Assembly (NCBI GenBank): GCA_023386495.1
Contig: JAEWJS010000082.1
Location: 51,287-115,286, forward strand
Length of the DNA: 64,000 nt
Direction: 5' to 3'
Origin: Bacillota bacterium
Lineage (GTDB): Bacteria > Bacillota > Bacilli > Paenibacillales > Paenibacillaceae
Notes under the pieces: model-generated
Told to the model about the DNA's origin: nothing
The model's input: only the letters and a program-made list of their open reading frames with translations
The model's database searches: none
Program-made: the position numbers and the translations under genes
Shown: positions 1 through 9,414 of the stretch, in pieces
Layout: each line of letters opens with the position of its first letter
Position numbering within the stretch: position 1 is the stretch's first letter

Positions 1-312
1 AGCCGAATTGCGAGCGTAGACGGAGCCCATTCCTCGTTGTAGGTTGGATTCGCCGAACTGGAGTACGCTTTTCGGATCACCGGAGTATAGAGTGCCTCTC
101 TAAGTCGACCAATCAACACTAGAGCAGCACTGAAGATACAGAAGGCCTCTGTAAGCAGGCTAATCCGACTTACAGCCGCACCCTTCACCATTCGTTGTTC
201 ATCACATTAGTCAGCGGGATCATGGAAGAAACATTCGATATGTATCTGAGATTGGTGTAGAGGCCAGAGCATTTGATAGCGAAAGAGTAATGATGATGAA
301 TAGTACACGCCT

Positions 313-337
313 AAGACACCTTGACAGGTGTCTTTTG
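313..337 (+). terminator. Small intrinsic terminator
   Basis: AAGACACC (313-320) pairs with GGTGTCTT (327-334) around a 6-nt loop, and the stem runs into a short T-run. No gene lies directly upstream in the window, so it may end a transcript that starts outside it or a small RNA. Confidence 0.5.
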
Positions 338-377
338 TGCGCCGACATGTTGTGGAAGTCGCATGCGCATGAAGATA

Positions 378-505
378 GTTGCCTTTCAGGCACTTAAATT
401 GCTCGCATTAAGCGCTGTGGAGCGAATAAGTGCCTTTCGGGCAACTAAATGTTGCGAAATGGAGCAATGGGAGGCATGCGCACCGATTTAGTTGCTCGAA
501 AAGCA
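378..505. repeat. Cluster of short degenerate intergenic repeats
   Basis: Variants of one motif (roughly AGTTGCCTTTCAGGCACTTAAAT, written here only as a guide to the pattern AGTGCC-TTTCGGGCAACTAAAT) occur near 378, 428 and, partly inverted, 486. They look like a dispersed intergenic repeat family of the host rather than part of a gene. No function can be read from them. Confidence 0.4.
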
Positions 506-752
506 TCTACTGCCCCTTAAGTGCTGTGTTCCGTGTTATTAAGTGTTCCGGAAGCAACTAATCTTCCGAAGCTCGTGGAAGAGTGGCGTTTCGGTAGAAT
601 TCTCTATTTGGAGCAGGTCATACACGGGAATCTGAATCAATGCAACTTCATCATGAAGGAGTTTCGCAATGCCGCACGCGAAATGAGGTTGAAAGAATCA
701 TATAAGCCTGAAGAGTCTGCTAAGCAGGATAATAATCACAGTTAATGATTGG

Positions 753-1646
753 TTATATCAATCTTTTCAATAGCCTATTAGACTTTGATAAGTTCTGTTT
801 ATCTAAGCATAATTTGAATAGTTCGGCCGTTAAAATCTGTGGATTAATGGCTTGTGCAAGTATGAGGAAGCGAATCCAGATCAGGTGATCAGAGAGATTT
901 TCGACAGAGATGCCGCGTTTTTTGGAGATGTAGGATCGAAGTTGCGCGGATATCTTTACAGCATGGATAGGATTCTTATTTGATTGATTCAGAGATTCGA
1001 TTATAGGCTGCGGTTCGCTGCTTAGTAGGACATGACTTGGGTTTTCGCGGTAGACTGCAACCTTGATAGGAATCATGCGATTGTTTACGATTCGTCGGGG
1101 AACTGCATTTTCGTTTGTAAGCTTCTGTCGCCTGCCTTTTCTAGTGCATTTGACTTGAACAGTGAATTGATCGTAGGAGTCGGTAACGAGATGTTGCTTG
1201 TTTGGCAGATACACTTTGGTAAACTCGATTAACTTCTTGTTCCACGCGTACACGGTATTGGGATGAAGTTTAATGATACTAGCTATCTGTTTTAAAGGGA
1301 GTCTATCTACTATCACGAGTTTGATAAATAAAGGCCATTTATGGACATACCTGCTTCTATGAAACAGGGTGTTCGTTAAGTCGCTGAATATACGTTTACA
1401 TTGTCGACAACAGTACCGACGCCACTTAGTCCCTTTGACAAAGCCATACTGTACGTAGTTCGATACTGACCTTCCGGTTTGTTGAAGGCAATGGGGACAG
1501 AATACGCCATTGATGAAGCGTTCCTTCCGAATTGTTATGTGGTCGATGTCCAGAAGCAGGTTGATTTCAGTAAGTAGTTCCTGAATCATTTCTTCTGTGC
1601 TTTTAACTTCGTTATCTTTCTTTTCCTCACAATGCAGTTGTTCCAT
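753..1646 (-). CDS. Transposase-like zinc-ribbon/HTH protein, probably not an active transposase
   Basis: This is a 297-residue protein. The start was chosen at the ATG behind a GGAGGAGG site; the frame stays open further upstream without a better site. At about residues 40-80 there is a zinc ribbon (CPHC followed about 30 residues later by CRQC), and next a helix-turn-helix-like stretch (LKQIASIIKLHPNTVYAW). This is the N-terminal layout of IS1/IS1595-type transposases. The C-terminal half keeps a faint resemblance (KVAVYRE) but shows no clear DDE/DED acidic triad: where an IS1595 protein would carry a DE pair it reads LVTDSYDQF. No terminal inverted repeats were seen around it. It may be a decayed transposase or a domesticated DNA-binding protein. 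It is transcribed away from the next gene and is AT-rich compared with the rest of the window. Confidence 0.6.
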   Translation of the reverse strand: MEQLHCEEKKDNEVKSTEEMIQELLTEINLLLDIDHITIRKERFINGVFCPHCLQQTGRSVSNYVQYGFVKGTKWRRYCCRQCKRIFSDLTNTLFHRSRYVHKWPLFIKLVIVDRLPLKQIASIIKLHPNTVYAWNKKLIEFTKVYLPNKQHLVTDSYDQFTVQVKCTRKGRRQKLTNENAVPRRIVNNRMIPIKVAVYRENPSHVLLSSEPQPIIESLNQSNKNPIHAVKISAQLRSYISKKRGISVENLSDHLIWIRFLILAQAINPQILTAELFKLCLDKQNLSKSNRLLKRLI

Positions 1647-1840
1647 AGCCCCCGCCCCCTCCTCCAGATAAGTACCCATATGGGATAGTATACCGGAACA
1701 TTCGTTCCCGTACAATGACCTCAATCATTAATTGTTATTATCTTGATAACATCTCGGACCCGAGATTGCCAATCTGTGTTTCTGTCGTCTACGCTTACTA
1801 GCAAACGACGAGGAAACTCGAGATTTGGAGGAGTTTGAGA

Positions 1841-2422
1841 ATGAAATGTCCATCGATTTACAATTTTTATCGCGTGTATTTTGGGATTCCGAGCTCTGGA
1901 AAACTTCAATTTGCATTAGCGATCAAGGATGCCCAAAAACAGTTAGGTGAAATGTTCACTGGATTAAGTTTTGAATGTTGTAAGCCGTATTGGACGCATC
2001 CATATGCGAGACAACTAACCAAGACGTTTTTGAATAATTTTATTAATTTGGCAGGTCACCACTATCAGCACCCATTTGAATCGCTGTCGTATCATCATAA
2101 TAATGTCCTAATGGCTAAGGAGATGCTGGGAACAAAGGTGTCGTTGGAGATACCATTTGCCTATGCATATGAACCAGAGCATTGCAGGATTATCTTTTTC
2201 GAATACGGCAAACTGGATGCTGTTCATCAATGGCAATCTGTATTTCGATCGCTATTGACTTTTAAACTGACAAATGAAATGCCTGTCTATGATCAGGTTG
2301 TGTACTGGGACTTGCTTAAGGGCAGTACGAGAACGATAGTCGATCGAGATGTTACCGAAGCGCCAGTGGAGATGGTTAAAGCAGCGGCTAGACGATATAT
2401 CCAGCTGCGTGGAAGAATTTAA
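1841..2422 (+). CDS. Orphan hypothetical protein upstream of the Wadjet operon
   Basis: This 193-residue protein starts at the ATG seven bases behind a GGAGGAG site; a TTG two codons earlier is less well placed. I do not recognise the family. It has no signal peptide or membrane segment, is rich in aromatic residues and histidine (for example NLAGHHYQHPFESLSYHHNN), and has a basic C-terminus (KAAARRYIQLRGRI). It is AT-rich, reads in the same direction as jetA and ends 83 bases before it, so it could be co-transcribed or be cargo of the same transferred block. A regulator or accessory factor of the Wadjet system is possible, but nothing in the sequence proves it. Confidence 0.7.
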   Translation: MKCPSIYNFYRVYFGIPSSGKLQFALAIKDAQKQLGEMFTGLSFECCKPYWTHPYARQLTKTFLNNFINLAGHHYQHPFESLSYHHNNVLMAKEMLGTKVSLEIPFAYAYEPEHCRIIFFEYGKLDAVHQWQSVFRSLLTFKLTNEMPVYDQVVYWDLLKGSTRTIVDRDVTEAPVEMVKAAARRYIQLRGRI

Positions 2423-2505
2423 AAGCAGCTGCTGTCCTATCAACAGTCGCGTCCCGCAAGACAGCTTGGTACAATAATAGCTAGAATCGCAAGGAGGGAC
2501 GAATC

Positions 2506-4011
2506 GTGGATCCGATCCTATCACCGGCAGGCCTGCGGGCGGTGCCGGAACTAAGCTATCTAACCGCAACGAATGTTGCGCGTTACCGCGCCATCATGAA
2601 GTTCATCTATATGGAGTATCAGCGCTTGAAATATTGGCTGCGGCCCGAGGAAATATTCGAAGGCGTACAAGCCTGGGACGTCCTTGAAGGATACACGTTG
2701 GAACTCTGTCTGTCGGATCTGGAAAGCCTGAAGAACTGGGGCAACCTGGCGTCGCGGCATGACGGCGGGCGGGCGCTTTCACTAGAAGAATATATGCGCA
2801 AGAAGAGTCAGTACTTGCTGACGCCCTACTCGATCGAGATTGAACGGATGTTGGAAGCGCTCGAGAAGGTGAAAGGGTACGGCGGTTCGCTGGAGACTAC
2901 GTACTTTGACACCATTGCGGCGTGCGTGCACGAGATTCGGGAGAAGGCGGATACGCTCGGACCGGGCGAAGCGCTTCAGAACTGGGAGAAGCTCTACAGC
3001 GCCTTCAAGACGATGCATGACAACGCTGCGGATTTCATCGCGAGCATTCATTCCATACAAGCAGAAGAGATGATGGCGACCGAGGGCTTCCTGCAATTGA
3101 AGGATAATCTGGTCAATTACCTGCAGCACTTCGTCAAAAGCCTTCAGCGGAGCGCCTACCGAATCGAAGGGCAGCTGCATCGGATCGGGGACGGTTTGAG
3201 GGATCTGTATCTGGACAATGTGCTGGAGGACGAGCTCAGGAAGCCGCGGCTGGAGGAAGGCAAGTCGGCAGAGGAGCTTGCGCTTGAATTCCGTCAAGGC
3301 TGGCACAATCTGAGACGGTGGTTCATTGGCGATGAAGCGGAGCTCAGCGAGCTCACGCTGCTCGAGAAAGCGACGAAAGAAGCGATAGCCAAAGTCGTGC
3401 GCAGCGCGGTACGTCTCCAAGAGCGCAGGCGCGGCGGCGTCAGCAGGCGCAATGACCTCGAGAGTCTTGGGCGGCGATTCGCCGAGCTGGACAGTCTGGA
3501 TGAAGCGCATCGGCTTGCGGCATACGTGTTCGGGCTGTTTCCTTCGCGGCACCTGCAAGGACAGGATGCGCGAGAGACGGAGCGGGCCGATGCCTCGACG
3601 TGGGAGGAGCCGCCGAACGTCAGGCTCATCCGTACGCGCAGCCGGAAGAGGTCCGCTCGCACCGCCTCCGAGCCGATGCGGACCCATGCGGCCAAGCGGG
3701 AGGCCTATCGGGAGCTGGTCGAAGCGCAGCTTGCGGAAGAACGTGCTTTTATCGAAATGATGCAGGGCTACGGAGAGGTTGCGGTCGCCGAGCTTCCGGT
3801 GTTGAAAAGCAAGGAGCGTATGCGCTTATTGCAATGGATCGGACGGTGCACGGCGACGGGATCGCGGTCATTCGTCACGGCCGACGGACATCGCATCGCA
3901 GTCAAGCTTCCAGAGCATGAGGAGGAAGCGGTGCTTCGCAGTCAGGACGGCGAGCTGGCGATGTTGAACTACACGATCGAAGTGACGGGAGGCGGCGCGG
4001 CGGATGGCTAG
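2506..4011 (+). CDS. jetA: Wadjet type II subunit JetA (DUF2397/TIGR02677, kleisin-like)
   Basis: This is the first gene of a four-gene operon whose order and sizes (501, 414, 1389 and 456 residues) match the TIGR02677/02678/02680/02679 locus, known as the type II Wadjet anti-plasmid system. JetA is the kleisin (MukF-like) subunit that bridges the SMC heads. The protein is mostly helical and charged, with no membrane segment, and a basic stretch around residues 375-400 (RTRSRKRSARTASEPM). It starts at a GTG eight bases behind AAGGAGG. A -10-like TACAAT lies at 2470-2475 without an obvious -35. Its last eight bases overlap jetB. The length is normal for the family. The assignment rests on operon context together with sequence character. 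Confidence 0.87.
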   Translation: MDPILSPAGLRAVPELSYLTATNVARYRAIMKFIYMEYQRLKYWLRPEEIFEGVQAWDVLEGYTLELCLSDLESLKNWGNLASRHDGGRALSLEEYMRKKSQYLLTPYSIEIERMLEALEKVKGYGGSLETTYFDTIAACVHEIREKADTLGPGEALQNWEKLYSAFKTMHDNAADFIASIHSIQAEEMMATEGFLQLKDNLVNYLQHFVKSLQRSAYRIEGQLHRIGDGLRDLYLDNVLEDELRKPRLEEGKSAEELALEFRQGWHNLRRWFIGDEAELSELTLLEKATKEAIAKVVRSAVRLQERRRGGVSRRNDLESLGRRFAELDSLDEAHRLAAYVFGLFPSRHLQGQDARETERADASTWEEPPNVRLIRTRSRKRSARTASEPMRTHAAKREAYRELVEAQLAEERAFIEMMQGYGEVAVAELPVLKSKERMRLLQWIGRCTATGSRSFVTADGHRIAVKLPEHEEEAVLRSQDGELAMLNYTIEVTGGGAADG

Positions 4012-5248
4012 AGGCGGGACGACTTCATACGCGATCAGGCGGATGCGTGCGAATAAGAAGGCGGATGCCGAGCAATGGAATGAACGCCGGCGCGCGTGCG
4101 CGCATGCGCTGCTGAACCGGCCCTGGATTACGAAGGACAGCGATGCCGAGCTCTTCTACTGGATCAAGGATCAGTATACGGAGCTTAGGGACTGGTTCGC
4201 GGAATACACCGGCTTCCTTCTCATTCTGACGCGCACGATGGCCAAGCTGGATAAATCGCCGTTGATCGCGGAGCCGTGGATGGGCTTCGCCGATTTTCGC
4301 GATCCGCGGGACTATGCACTCTTCACCTATTCCTTGTGGTTCCTGGAATCGAAGACCGAGCTTGATCAATTCGTCTTGACAGATATCGTCGAGCAGGTCA
4401 GCGAGCAGTTAAGGGCGACGGGCTTAGCACTGGATTGGGAGAATTATCAGCATCGGCTGTCCATGGTACGCGCGCTCAAGAAGCTGCGGCAGCTCGGCGT
4501 GCTCGTCCATATTGATGGGGAAGAGTCGGACTGGGCGCATAACGCGGAGAAGAACGTGCTCTATGAGTGCGCGCCGGCGGCAAGGTATGTGCTGCGGCAT
4601 TTCCCAAGGGAATTGAAGCAATACGAGCGACTGGACGACTGCAATGAACAGGTGGTCTATTCGGAGACGGCAGAAGGCGAACTGCGCAAGCGGCGGCATC
4701 GCGTGTACCGCAGGTTGCTGCTCGAGCCTGCCGTGGCGGATCTGGAATGGCAGCGGGACGATCTCTACTATGTCGTCACGCAGCGCAGGGCGATCATGGA
4801 TAACATGCAGTTCATGTTCGGCATGGAAGGGAGCCGTTATCGAGAGGGCTTGTTCTTCTTCTATCCGGAGCTAAGCGGGGAATGCGGCTTGTTCCCGACG
4901 GCGGCAGGCGTGTCCGATCTTGTGCTGCTGTTCGCCGGCGAGCTGCGAAGACGATTGGATTCACGAGACTGGTACGTATCCGAACAAGGGACGGTCGAGC
5001 TGACGCGAACGGATGTGGAGGCCCTATTGTACGGGCTGAAGCAGCGATTCGGCGAGTACTGGAGCAAGGAGCATCGGGAGATGGGGCTCAGCGAGCTTGC
5101 GGACACGATGACGGCGCATATGGTCGAGTGGAAGCTGGGGCATTGGCTGGATATCGGCGAGGGCAGAGAACGCTTCGCTGTGTCGGCAGTCGTCTCGCGG
5201 TGGAACGCGGACTATTCGCTCGATGAAGAGGAGGCGGGGACGGCATGA
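4004..5248 (+). CDS. jetB: Wadjet type II subunit JetB (DUF2398/TIGR02678, KITE-like)
   Basis: This is a 414-residue soluble protein whose ATG lies inside the end of jetA (8-base overlap) and whose stop overlaps the jetC start (ATGA). In Wadjet complexes JetB is the MukE/KITE-type winged-helix subunit that dimerises and binds the JetA kleisin. The sequence is rich in charged helices, with the DxxLYYVVTQR-type segment near residues 245-260 and an aromatic FFFYPELSGECGLFPT stretch near 285-300, as expected for a DUF2398 protein. It has no catalytic motif, consistent with a structural role. The tight overlaps on both sides imply translational coupling and fixed subunit ratios. Confidence 0.87.
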   Translation: MARGGTTSYAIRRMRANKKADAEQWNERRRACAHALLNRPWITKDSDAELFYWIKDQYTELRDWFAEYTGFLLILTRTMAKLDKSPLIAEPWMGFADFRDPRDYALFTYSLWFLESKTELDQFVLTDIVEQVSEQLRATGLALDWENYQHRLSMVRALKKLRQLGVLVHIDGEESDWAHNAEKNVLYECAPAARYVLRHFPRELKQYERLDDCNEQVVYSETAEGELRKRRHRVYRRLLLEPAVADLEWQRDDLYYVVTQRRAIMDNMQFMFGMEGSRYREGLFFFYPELSGECGLFPTAAGVSDLVLLFAGELRRRLDSRDWYVSEQGTVELTRTDVEALLYGLKQRFGEYWSKEHREMGLSELADTMTAHMVEWKLGHWLDIGEGRERFAVSAVVSRWNADYSLDEEEAGTA

Positions 5249-8200
5249 ATGGAGATCGATTGGAAGAAGCGGAGCAGCAGCGGCGTAACCGCTGGCAAAT
5301 GAATCGGGCGGGTATACTGAACTTCTGGTTCTATGAAGAGGAAGAATTCACGCTCGAGGACGGCAGGCTCGTACTGCGCGGCACGAACGGCGCCGGCAAG
5401 TCGGTCACGATGCAGAGCTTCGTGCCGCTCGTGCTTGACGGCGATAAGCGGCCGCATCGGCTGGACCCGTTCGGCTCGAAGGATCGCAAGATCGAGTATT
5501 ACCTGCTCGGGGACAAGGAAGAGCATACGGACCGCACTGGCTACTTGTGGCTGGAATTCGTGCACCCGGGCAAGAACGTCTATAAGACGATAGGAATCGG
5601 CCTCCGGGCACGCCGCGGCGTAACGCAGGTTGGCTTCTGGGGCTTCGTACTGGAGGACGGCAGACGGATCAATCATGACTTCTGGCTCTATGACCGGATG
5701 ATGGAACTGGAGGGTCAAGGGAAGTATCCGCTTGACCGCAAGTCGCTGGAAGAGAGGATCGGCGCAGGCGGTCAGGTCGTGCAAGAGCAGCGGGCATACC
5801 GCGATCTCGTCAACCGATCGCTGTTCGGCTACCACGACAAGGAAGCCTACGTGGACTTGCTGCAGCTGCTCGTCCAGCTAAGAAGCCCGAAGCTCTCCAA
5901 GGATGTGAAGCCCACGGCGATCTACGAGATTCTGATTCAAGCGTTGCCGCCGCTGCAGGAGGAGGAGCTTCGGCCGCTGTCCGAAGTGATGGAGGACATG
6001 GACCAGCTCGCCGACCGATTGGACGAGCTGAAGCTGCATCAAGCCGAGCTGGAGAAGCTGAACCGCAGCTATGAACAATATAATCGGTATTTGCTGTATC
6101 AGAGCGGCGACCAGCTGCTAGCCGCACATGGCGATCAAGAGATGGTCCAGCGGCAGCAGACTGCGTTATCGAAGGAACTGCAGGGTGCGCTGCAGGAGAA
6201 GGCGTCTGCGGAAGAGCAGCAGGCATCCGTTCGGGAGCAGCTGGTCGCTGCCGAGACCGAGCTGGAACTGCTGGGCCGAAGCGAAGCGATGGAGAAACAG
6301 CAGGAGCTTGAGCAGGCTGAACAGGTGCTGCGGGATACGGAGCAGTACGCGGTTCAGGCCCAGAAGCGCTTGACGGCCGCGCTTCGCAATCGCGAGGCCG
6401 CAGAGCTGGCAGCCGAGAAGGCGCGCAAGCTGCAGACAGAGCTGAGCGATGCGCAGCGGGAAGGGCTTGCCGAGCTGGAGGCGCTTGCAGGGGATATGGA
6501 GTTCGAGCACCACGGGGTGTATGCGAGATACTGGAGCCCGGAGCCGCCGGAAGACATGCAATTCCTCGCGGCATGGCGCAAGGATGCCGAAGCGCATCGC
6601 CATGCGATCGGCGAGGCCATGAAGCTGGCCGAGCAGGAGCGGGATGCAGGCCTGATGGTTGCCGAGTACGACAAGCAGCTCGGCGCTATGCGGGCGGACC
6701 GCGATCAAGCCGAGCAGGCGATGCGAGCATCGGAGACGGCGTCAGAGACGGCGCTTCGCGCGTGGAAGGACCGCTTGCTCGAGTGGAAGCAATCGCTGCA
6801 GTTGCTGCGATTGTGCGAGACGGCCGTGCAGGCGATGTTCGCCGCGAGCGGCGAGCTGTCGTACGAGCAGCAGGGCGTCGATGCGGTTATGCTGCCTGCC
6901 CGCCAAGAGGCTGAGCAGCAGAAGCAGGCCATGATCATGGCGAAGCTGGAGCGGGAGCAGGAGCTGAGGCAGCTCGAGACGGAGCTTGCCGGGCTGGCGG
7001 CGGAGAAGCGAGCCTGGGAAGAGACCCGCGAGCCTGAGCCGGCGCGCAGCGACGCGCGGTCGTTGACACGCAGCAGGTATGGCAAGGGGCAGGGCGCGCC
7101 GCTGTATGAAGCGTGCGAATTCTTGCCGCACATCGGCGCGGAGCAGCAGGCGAGCATCGAGCATGCGCTCTTGGCGAGCGGTCTGCTCGATGCGTGGATT
7201 CGACCGGATGGCCAGATCGGGACTGTTGATCCGCAGGACGAGGAAGTCTGGATCGCTGCGCAGCCGCTCGAGTGGGGATATACGCTGGCGGACGTGCTGC
7301 GGCCGCTTCCGTCTGCCGACTCGGGACTGTCGGAGCGGCAAGTGGAGGCAGCGCTGCGATCTTTTGCCTGGGGAGAAGGCTTCGATCCTGCTTCGTTCGC
7401 GATGGATCAGACGACGATCGTCGTAGGCCGCGATTATTATCAGTTCGGCGCCGTCATCGGGAAAGTCGACGGTGCTGCCCATAAGGCGCAATATATCGGC
7501 AAGGAGGCCCGGAAGCGATTCAAGCTGTCCGAGATTGCGCGTCTGCGACAGGAGATGGAGAGATGCGAGGCGGACATCGAATCGAAGCGACTAAGCATCC
7601 GCGAGACGGAAGCAACCGCCGCGGCCTTGCAAGATGAGCTTGCCGGCTTCCCGATCCATGATGACACGCATGAGACGCTTCGTGCGGCATGGAGTAGCCA
7701 ATATGAGCGTACGACTCGCTTCCGTGTGCTGCTGGAACAGGAGAACAAGATGGCGGACCAGCTTCGCAGCCGGCAGCAGCACTGGTTGCAGCTGAAACAG
7801 GCATTCATCGCAGCGACGGCGAAGTGGTCGCGCCTGAAGTCGCTGCGAGATCTGCAAGAGGCTCTCCAGACGATAGCAGGGTATCTGGAAGGCGTCTCCG
7901 CACTGCAATCGGACTGGCGCGAATACCGGCAGCGAATGGCTGAAGCGCTGAGGTTCGAAGAAGAAGCAGGTCAGCAGGCTGCATTGGTCGAGATAGAGGA
8001 AGAGGAGCGGGATGCGCTGCTGGACAAGCAGATGGCGCTTCGCGTGAAGGTGGAACAACTGCGCAAACTGATGGTCGAGCTCGGAATCAGCGACTTGCAT
8101 GCACGCATCAGCGGGCTTAAGGAGCGGCGCCGCGGACTGCTGACGGAGCAGAACCAGCTATCCGATGCTTTGATGGATTTGGCTTCGCGAATCGGCGCGC

Positions 8201-9414
8201 TTCGTGAACGGCAGTCTGCGATCGCGGATCAAGAGCGCGATGCGGAGGAGCGCTTCGCGAGAAGGCTGCGCGCCTTCAGCGAGGAATGGCGGCTGCAGCT
8301 TGTTCCCGAAGCAGCCGACCTCGCGCTGCGCGAGGAATCGCGTCCGGAATGGCTGGCAGCTTGCCGCACGATCGTCGAACGGCTGGATTCGAGCATGGCC
8401 CGCTCGAACAAAGAGCGGCTGAGCGGCGTTCTGCAGGATCAATTCAATGCGGTCAAGCATCTGCTGGGCGAATACGTACTGGAAGCGGAAATCAGCGAAT
8501 TCGGCCGCATCACGCTATTGTCCATGCGCGACAGGACCCGGCCGCAGAAGCCCGCTGCCCTACTGGCAGAGATGTCCGAAATCTTAGCCGAGCAGGAGAG
8601 CCTGCTCAGCGAGAAGGATCGGGAGCTGTTCGAGGAGATTATTCTGCGCAGCGTCGGGAAGTCGATTCGGCAGCGCATCCAACGCGCAGAGCTGTGGCTG
8701 AAGACGATGAACAAGCTGATGGCGGAACGGGATACGTCGAGCGGTCTAAAGCTGCAGCTTCAGTGGCTGCCGAAGGCTGCGCAGTCAGAGGCGGAACTGA
8801 ACAGCGACGAGTTGGTCGAATTGCTCCGCAGAGACTCGCACCTGCTGCGGGATGATGAAGTGGAGCGGCTTGTGGGACATTTTCGCTCGCGCGTTCAGTG
8901 GGCCAAGCAAGGGGCTGCGGAGGAACGGGAGGCGCTGCGCAAGCATATCTACGACATGCTGGATTACCGCTCGTGGTTCCAATTCTCGCTTCGCTATAAA
9001 AAGGGGGAGGAGACGCAGTACCGCGAGTTGACCGATGCGCGGTTCAACGTGCTGAGCGGCGGCGAAAAGGCGATGTCGATGTACATCCCGCTGTTCGCCG
9101 CGACGTACTCCCGTTATGCAGATGCACATCCGGATGCGCCGAAGATCATCTCGCTGGATGAAGCATTCGCAGGGGTGGACGATGAGAACATTCGCGACCT
9201 GTTCGGACTGCTGACAGAGATGGATTTTGACTATATGATGACTTCGCAAGTGTTGTGGGGGTGCTATGATACGGTTCCGAAGCTGGGCATCTGCGAAATC
9301 TACCGGCCGAAAGATGCCGATTACGTTACGGTGTTCCGATATCGATGGAATGGCAGGAGGCTGGAACCCATTGCTGCGGACGAAGCTGTGGACGAAGGAG
9401 ATCGGGAACAGTGA
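5245..9414 (+). CDS. jetC: Wadjet type II SMC ATPase JetC (TIGR02680)
   Basis: This 1389-residue SMC/MukB-like ATPase is the motor of the Wadjet complex. Its Walker A, GTNGAGKS, lies at residues 46-53. The ABC signature LSGGE lies at about 1270-1274 and Walker B IISLDE at about 1301-1306, followed by the D-loop-like AGVDDEN. Between the two head halves there are long Gln/Glu/Arg-rich coiled coils (about 250-600 and 760-1250), separated by a more globular stretch near 620-740. No CxxC zinc hook was seen, unlike Rad50/SbcC. The intact head motifs predict an active ATPase. Known Wadjet complexes extrude DNA loops and use this to tell small circular plasmids from the chromosome. The ATG overlaps the jetB stop, and the stop overlaps the GTG of jetD. 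Confidence 0.94.
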   Translation: MNGDRLEEAEQQRRNRWQMNRAGILNFWFYEEEEFTLEDGRLVLRGTNGAGKSVTMQSFVPLVLDGDKRPHRLDPFGSKDRKIEYYLLGDKEEHTDRTGYLWLEFVHPGKNVYKTIGIGLRARRGVTQVGFWGFVLEDGRRINHDFWLYDRMMELEGQGKYPLDRKSLEERIGAGGQVVQEQRAYRDLVNRSLFGYHDKEAYVDLLQLLVQLRSPKLSKDVKPTAIYEILIQALPPLQEEELRPLSEVMEDMDQLADRLDELKLHQAELEKLNRSYEQYNRYLLYQSGDQLLAAHGDQEMVQRQQTALSKELQGALQEKASAEEQQASVREQLVAAETELELLGRSEAMEKQQELEQAEQVLRDTEQYAVQAQKRLTAALRNREAAELAAEKARKLQTELSDAQREGLAELEALAGDMEFEHHGVYARYWSPEPPEDMQFLAAWRKDAEAHRHAIGEAMKLAEQERDAGLMVAEYDKQLGAMRADRDQAEQAMRASETASETALRAWKDRLLEWKQSLQLLRLCETAVQAMFAASGELSYEQQGVDAVMLPARQEAEQQKQAMIMAKLEREQELRQLETELAGLAAEKRAWEETREPEPARSDARSLTRSRYGKGQGAPLYEACEFLPHIGAEQQASIEHALLASGLLDAWIRPDGQIGTVDPQDEEVWIAAQPLEWGYTLADVLRPLPSADSGLSERQVEAALRSFAWGEGFDPASFAMDQTTIVVGRDYYQFGAVIGKVDGAAHKAQYIGKEARKRFKLSEIARLRQEMERCEADIESKRLSIRETEATAAALQDELAGFPIHDDTHETLRAAWSSQYERTTRFRVLLEQENKMADQLRSRQQHWLQLKQAFIAATAKWSRLKSLRDLQEALQTIAGYLEGVSALQSDWREYRQRMAEALRFEEEAGQQAALVEIEEEERDALLDKQMALRVKVEQLRKLMVELGISDLHARISGLKERRRGLLTEQNQLSDALMDLASRIGALRERQSAIADQERDAEERFARRLRAFSEEWRLQLVPEAADLALREESRPEWLAACRTIVERLDSSMARSNKERLSGVLQDQFNAVKHLLGEYVLEAEISEFGRITLLSMRDRTRPQKPAALLAEMSEILAEQESLLSEKDRELFEEIILRSVGKSIRQRIQRAELWLKTMNKLMAERDTSSGLKLQLQWLPKAAQSEAELNSDELVELLRRDSHLLRDDEVERLVGHFRSRVQWAKQGAAEEREALRKHIYDMLDYRSWFQFSLRYKKGEETQYRELTDARFNVLSGGEKAMSMYIPLFAATYSRYADAHPDAPKIISLDEAFAGVDDENIRDLFGLLTEMDFDYMMTSQVLWGCYDTVPKLGICEIYRPKDADYVTVFRYRWNGRRLEPIAADEAVDEGDREQ

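Larger units (their letters stand above)
1..752. other. Gene-free, AT-richer leader region
   Basis: I see no convincing coding region here. The only supportable elements are a small hairpin terminator near 313-337 and a cluster of short degenerate repeats at 378-505, both listed separately. A 74-codon reading frame at 521-745 has no ribosome binding site and no recognisable composition, so it is not called. The stretch shares the lower GC of the next two genes and probably belongs to the same acquired segment. Confidence 0.5.

Noticed and set aside
521..745. 74-codon open frame near the left end
   Set aside because: No ribosome site, non-standard start, begins inside a repeat cluster and resembles no protein.
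753..1646. Active insertion sequence
   Set aside because: No inverted terminal repeats or target duplication were seen and the catalytic triad is not visible.
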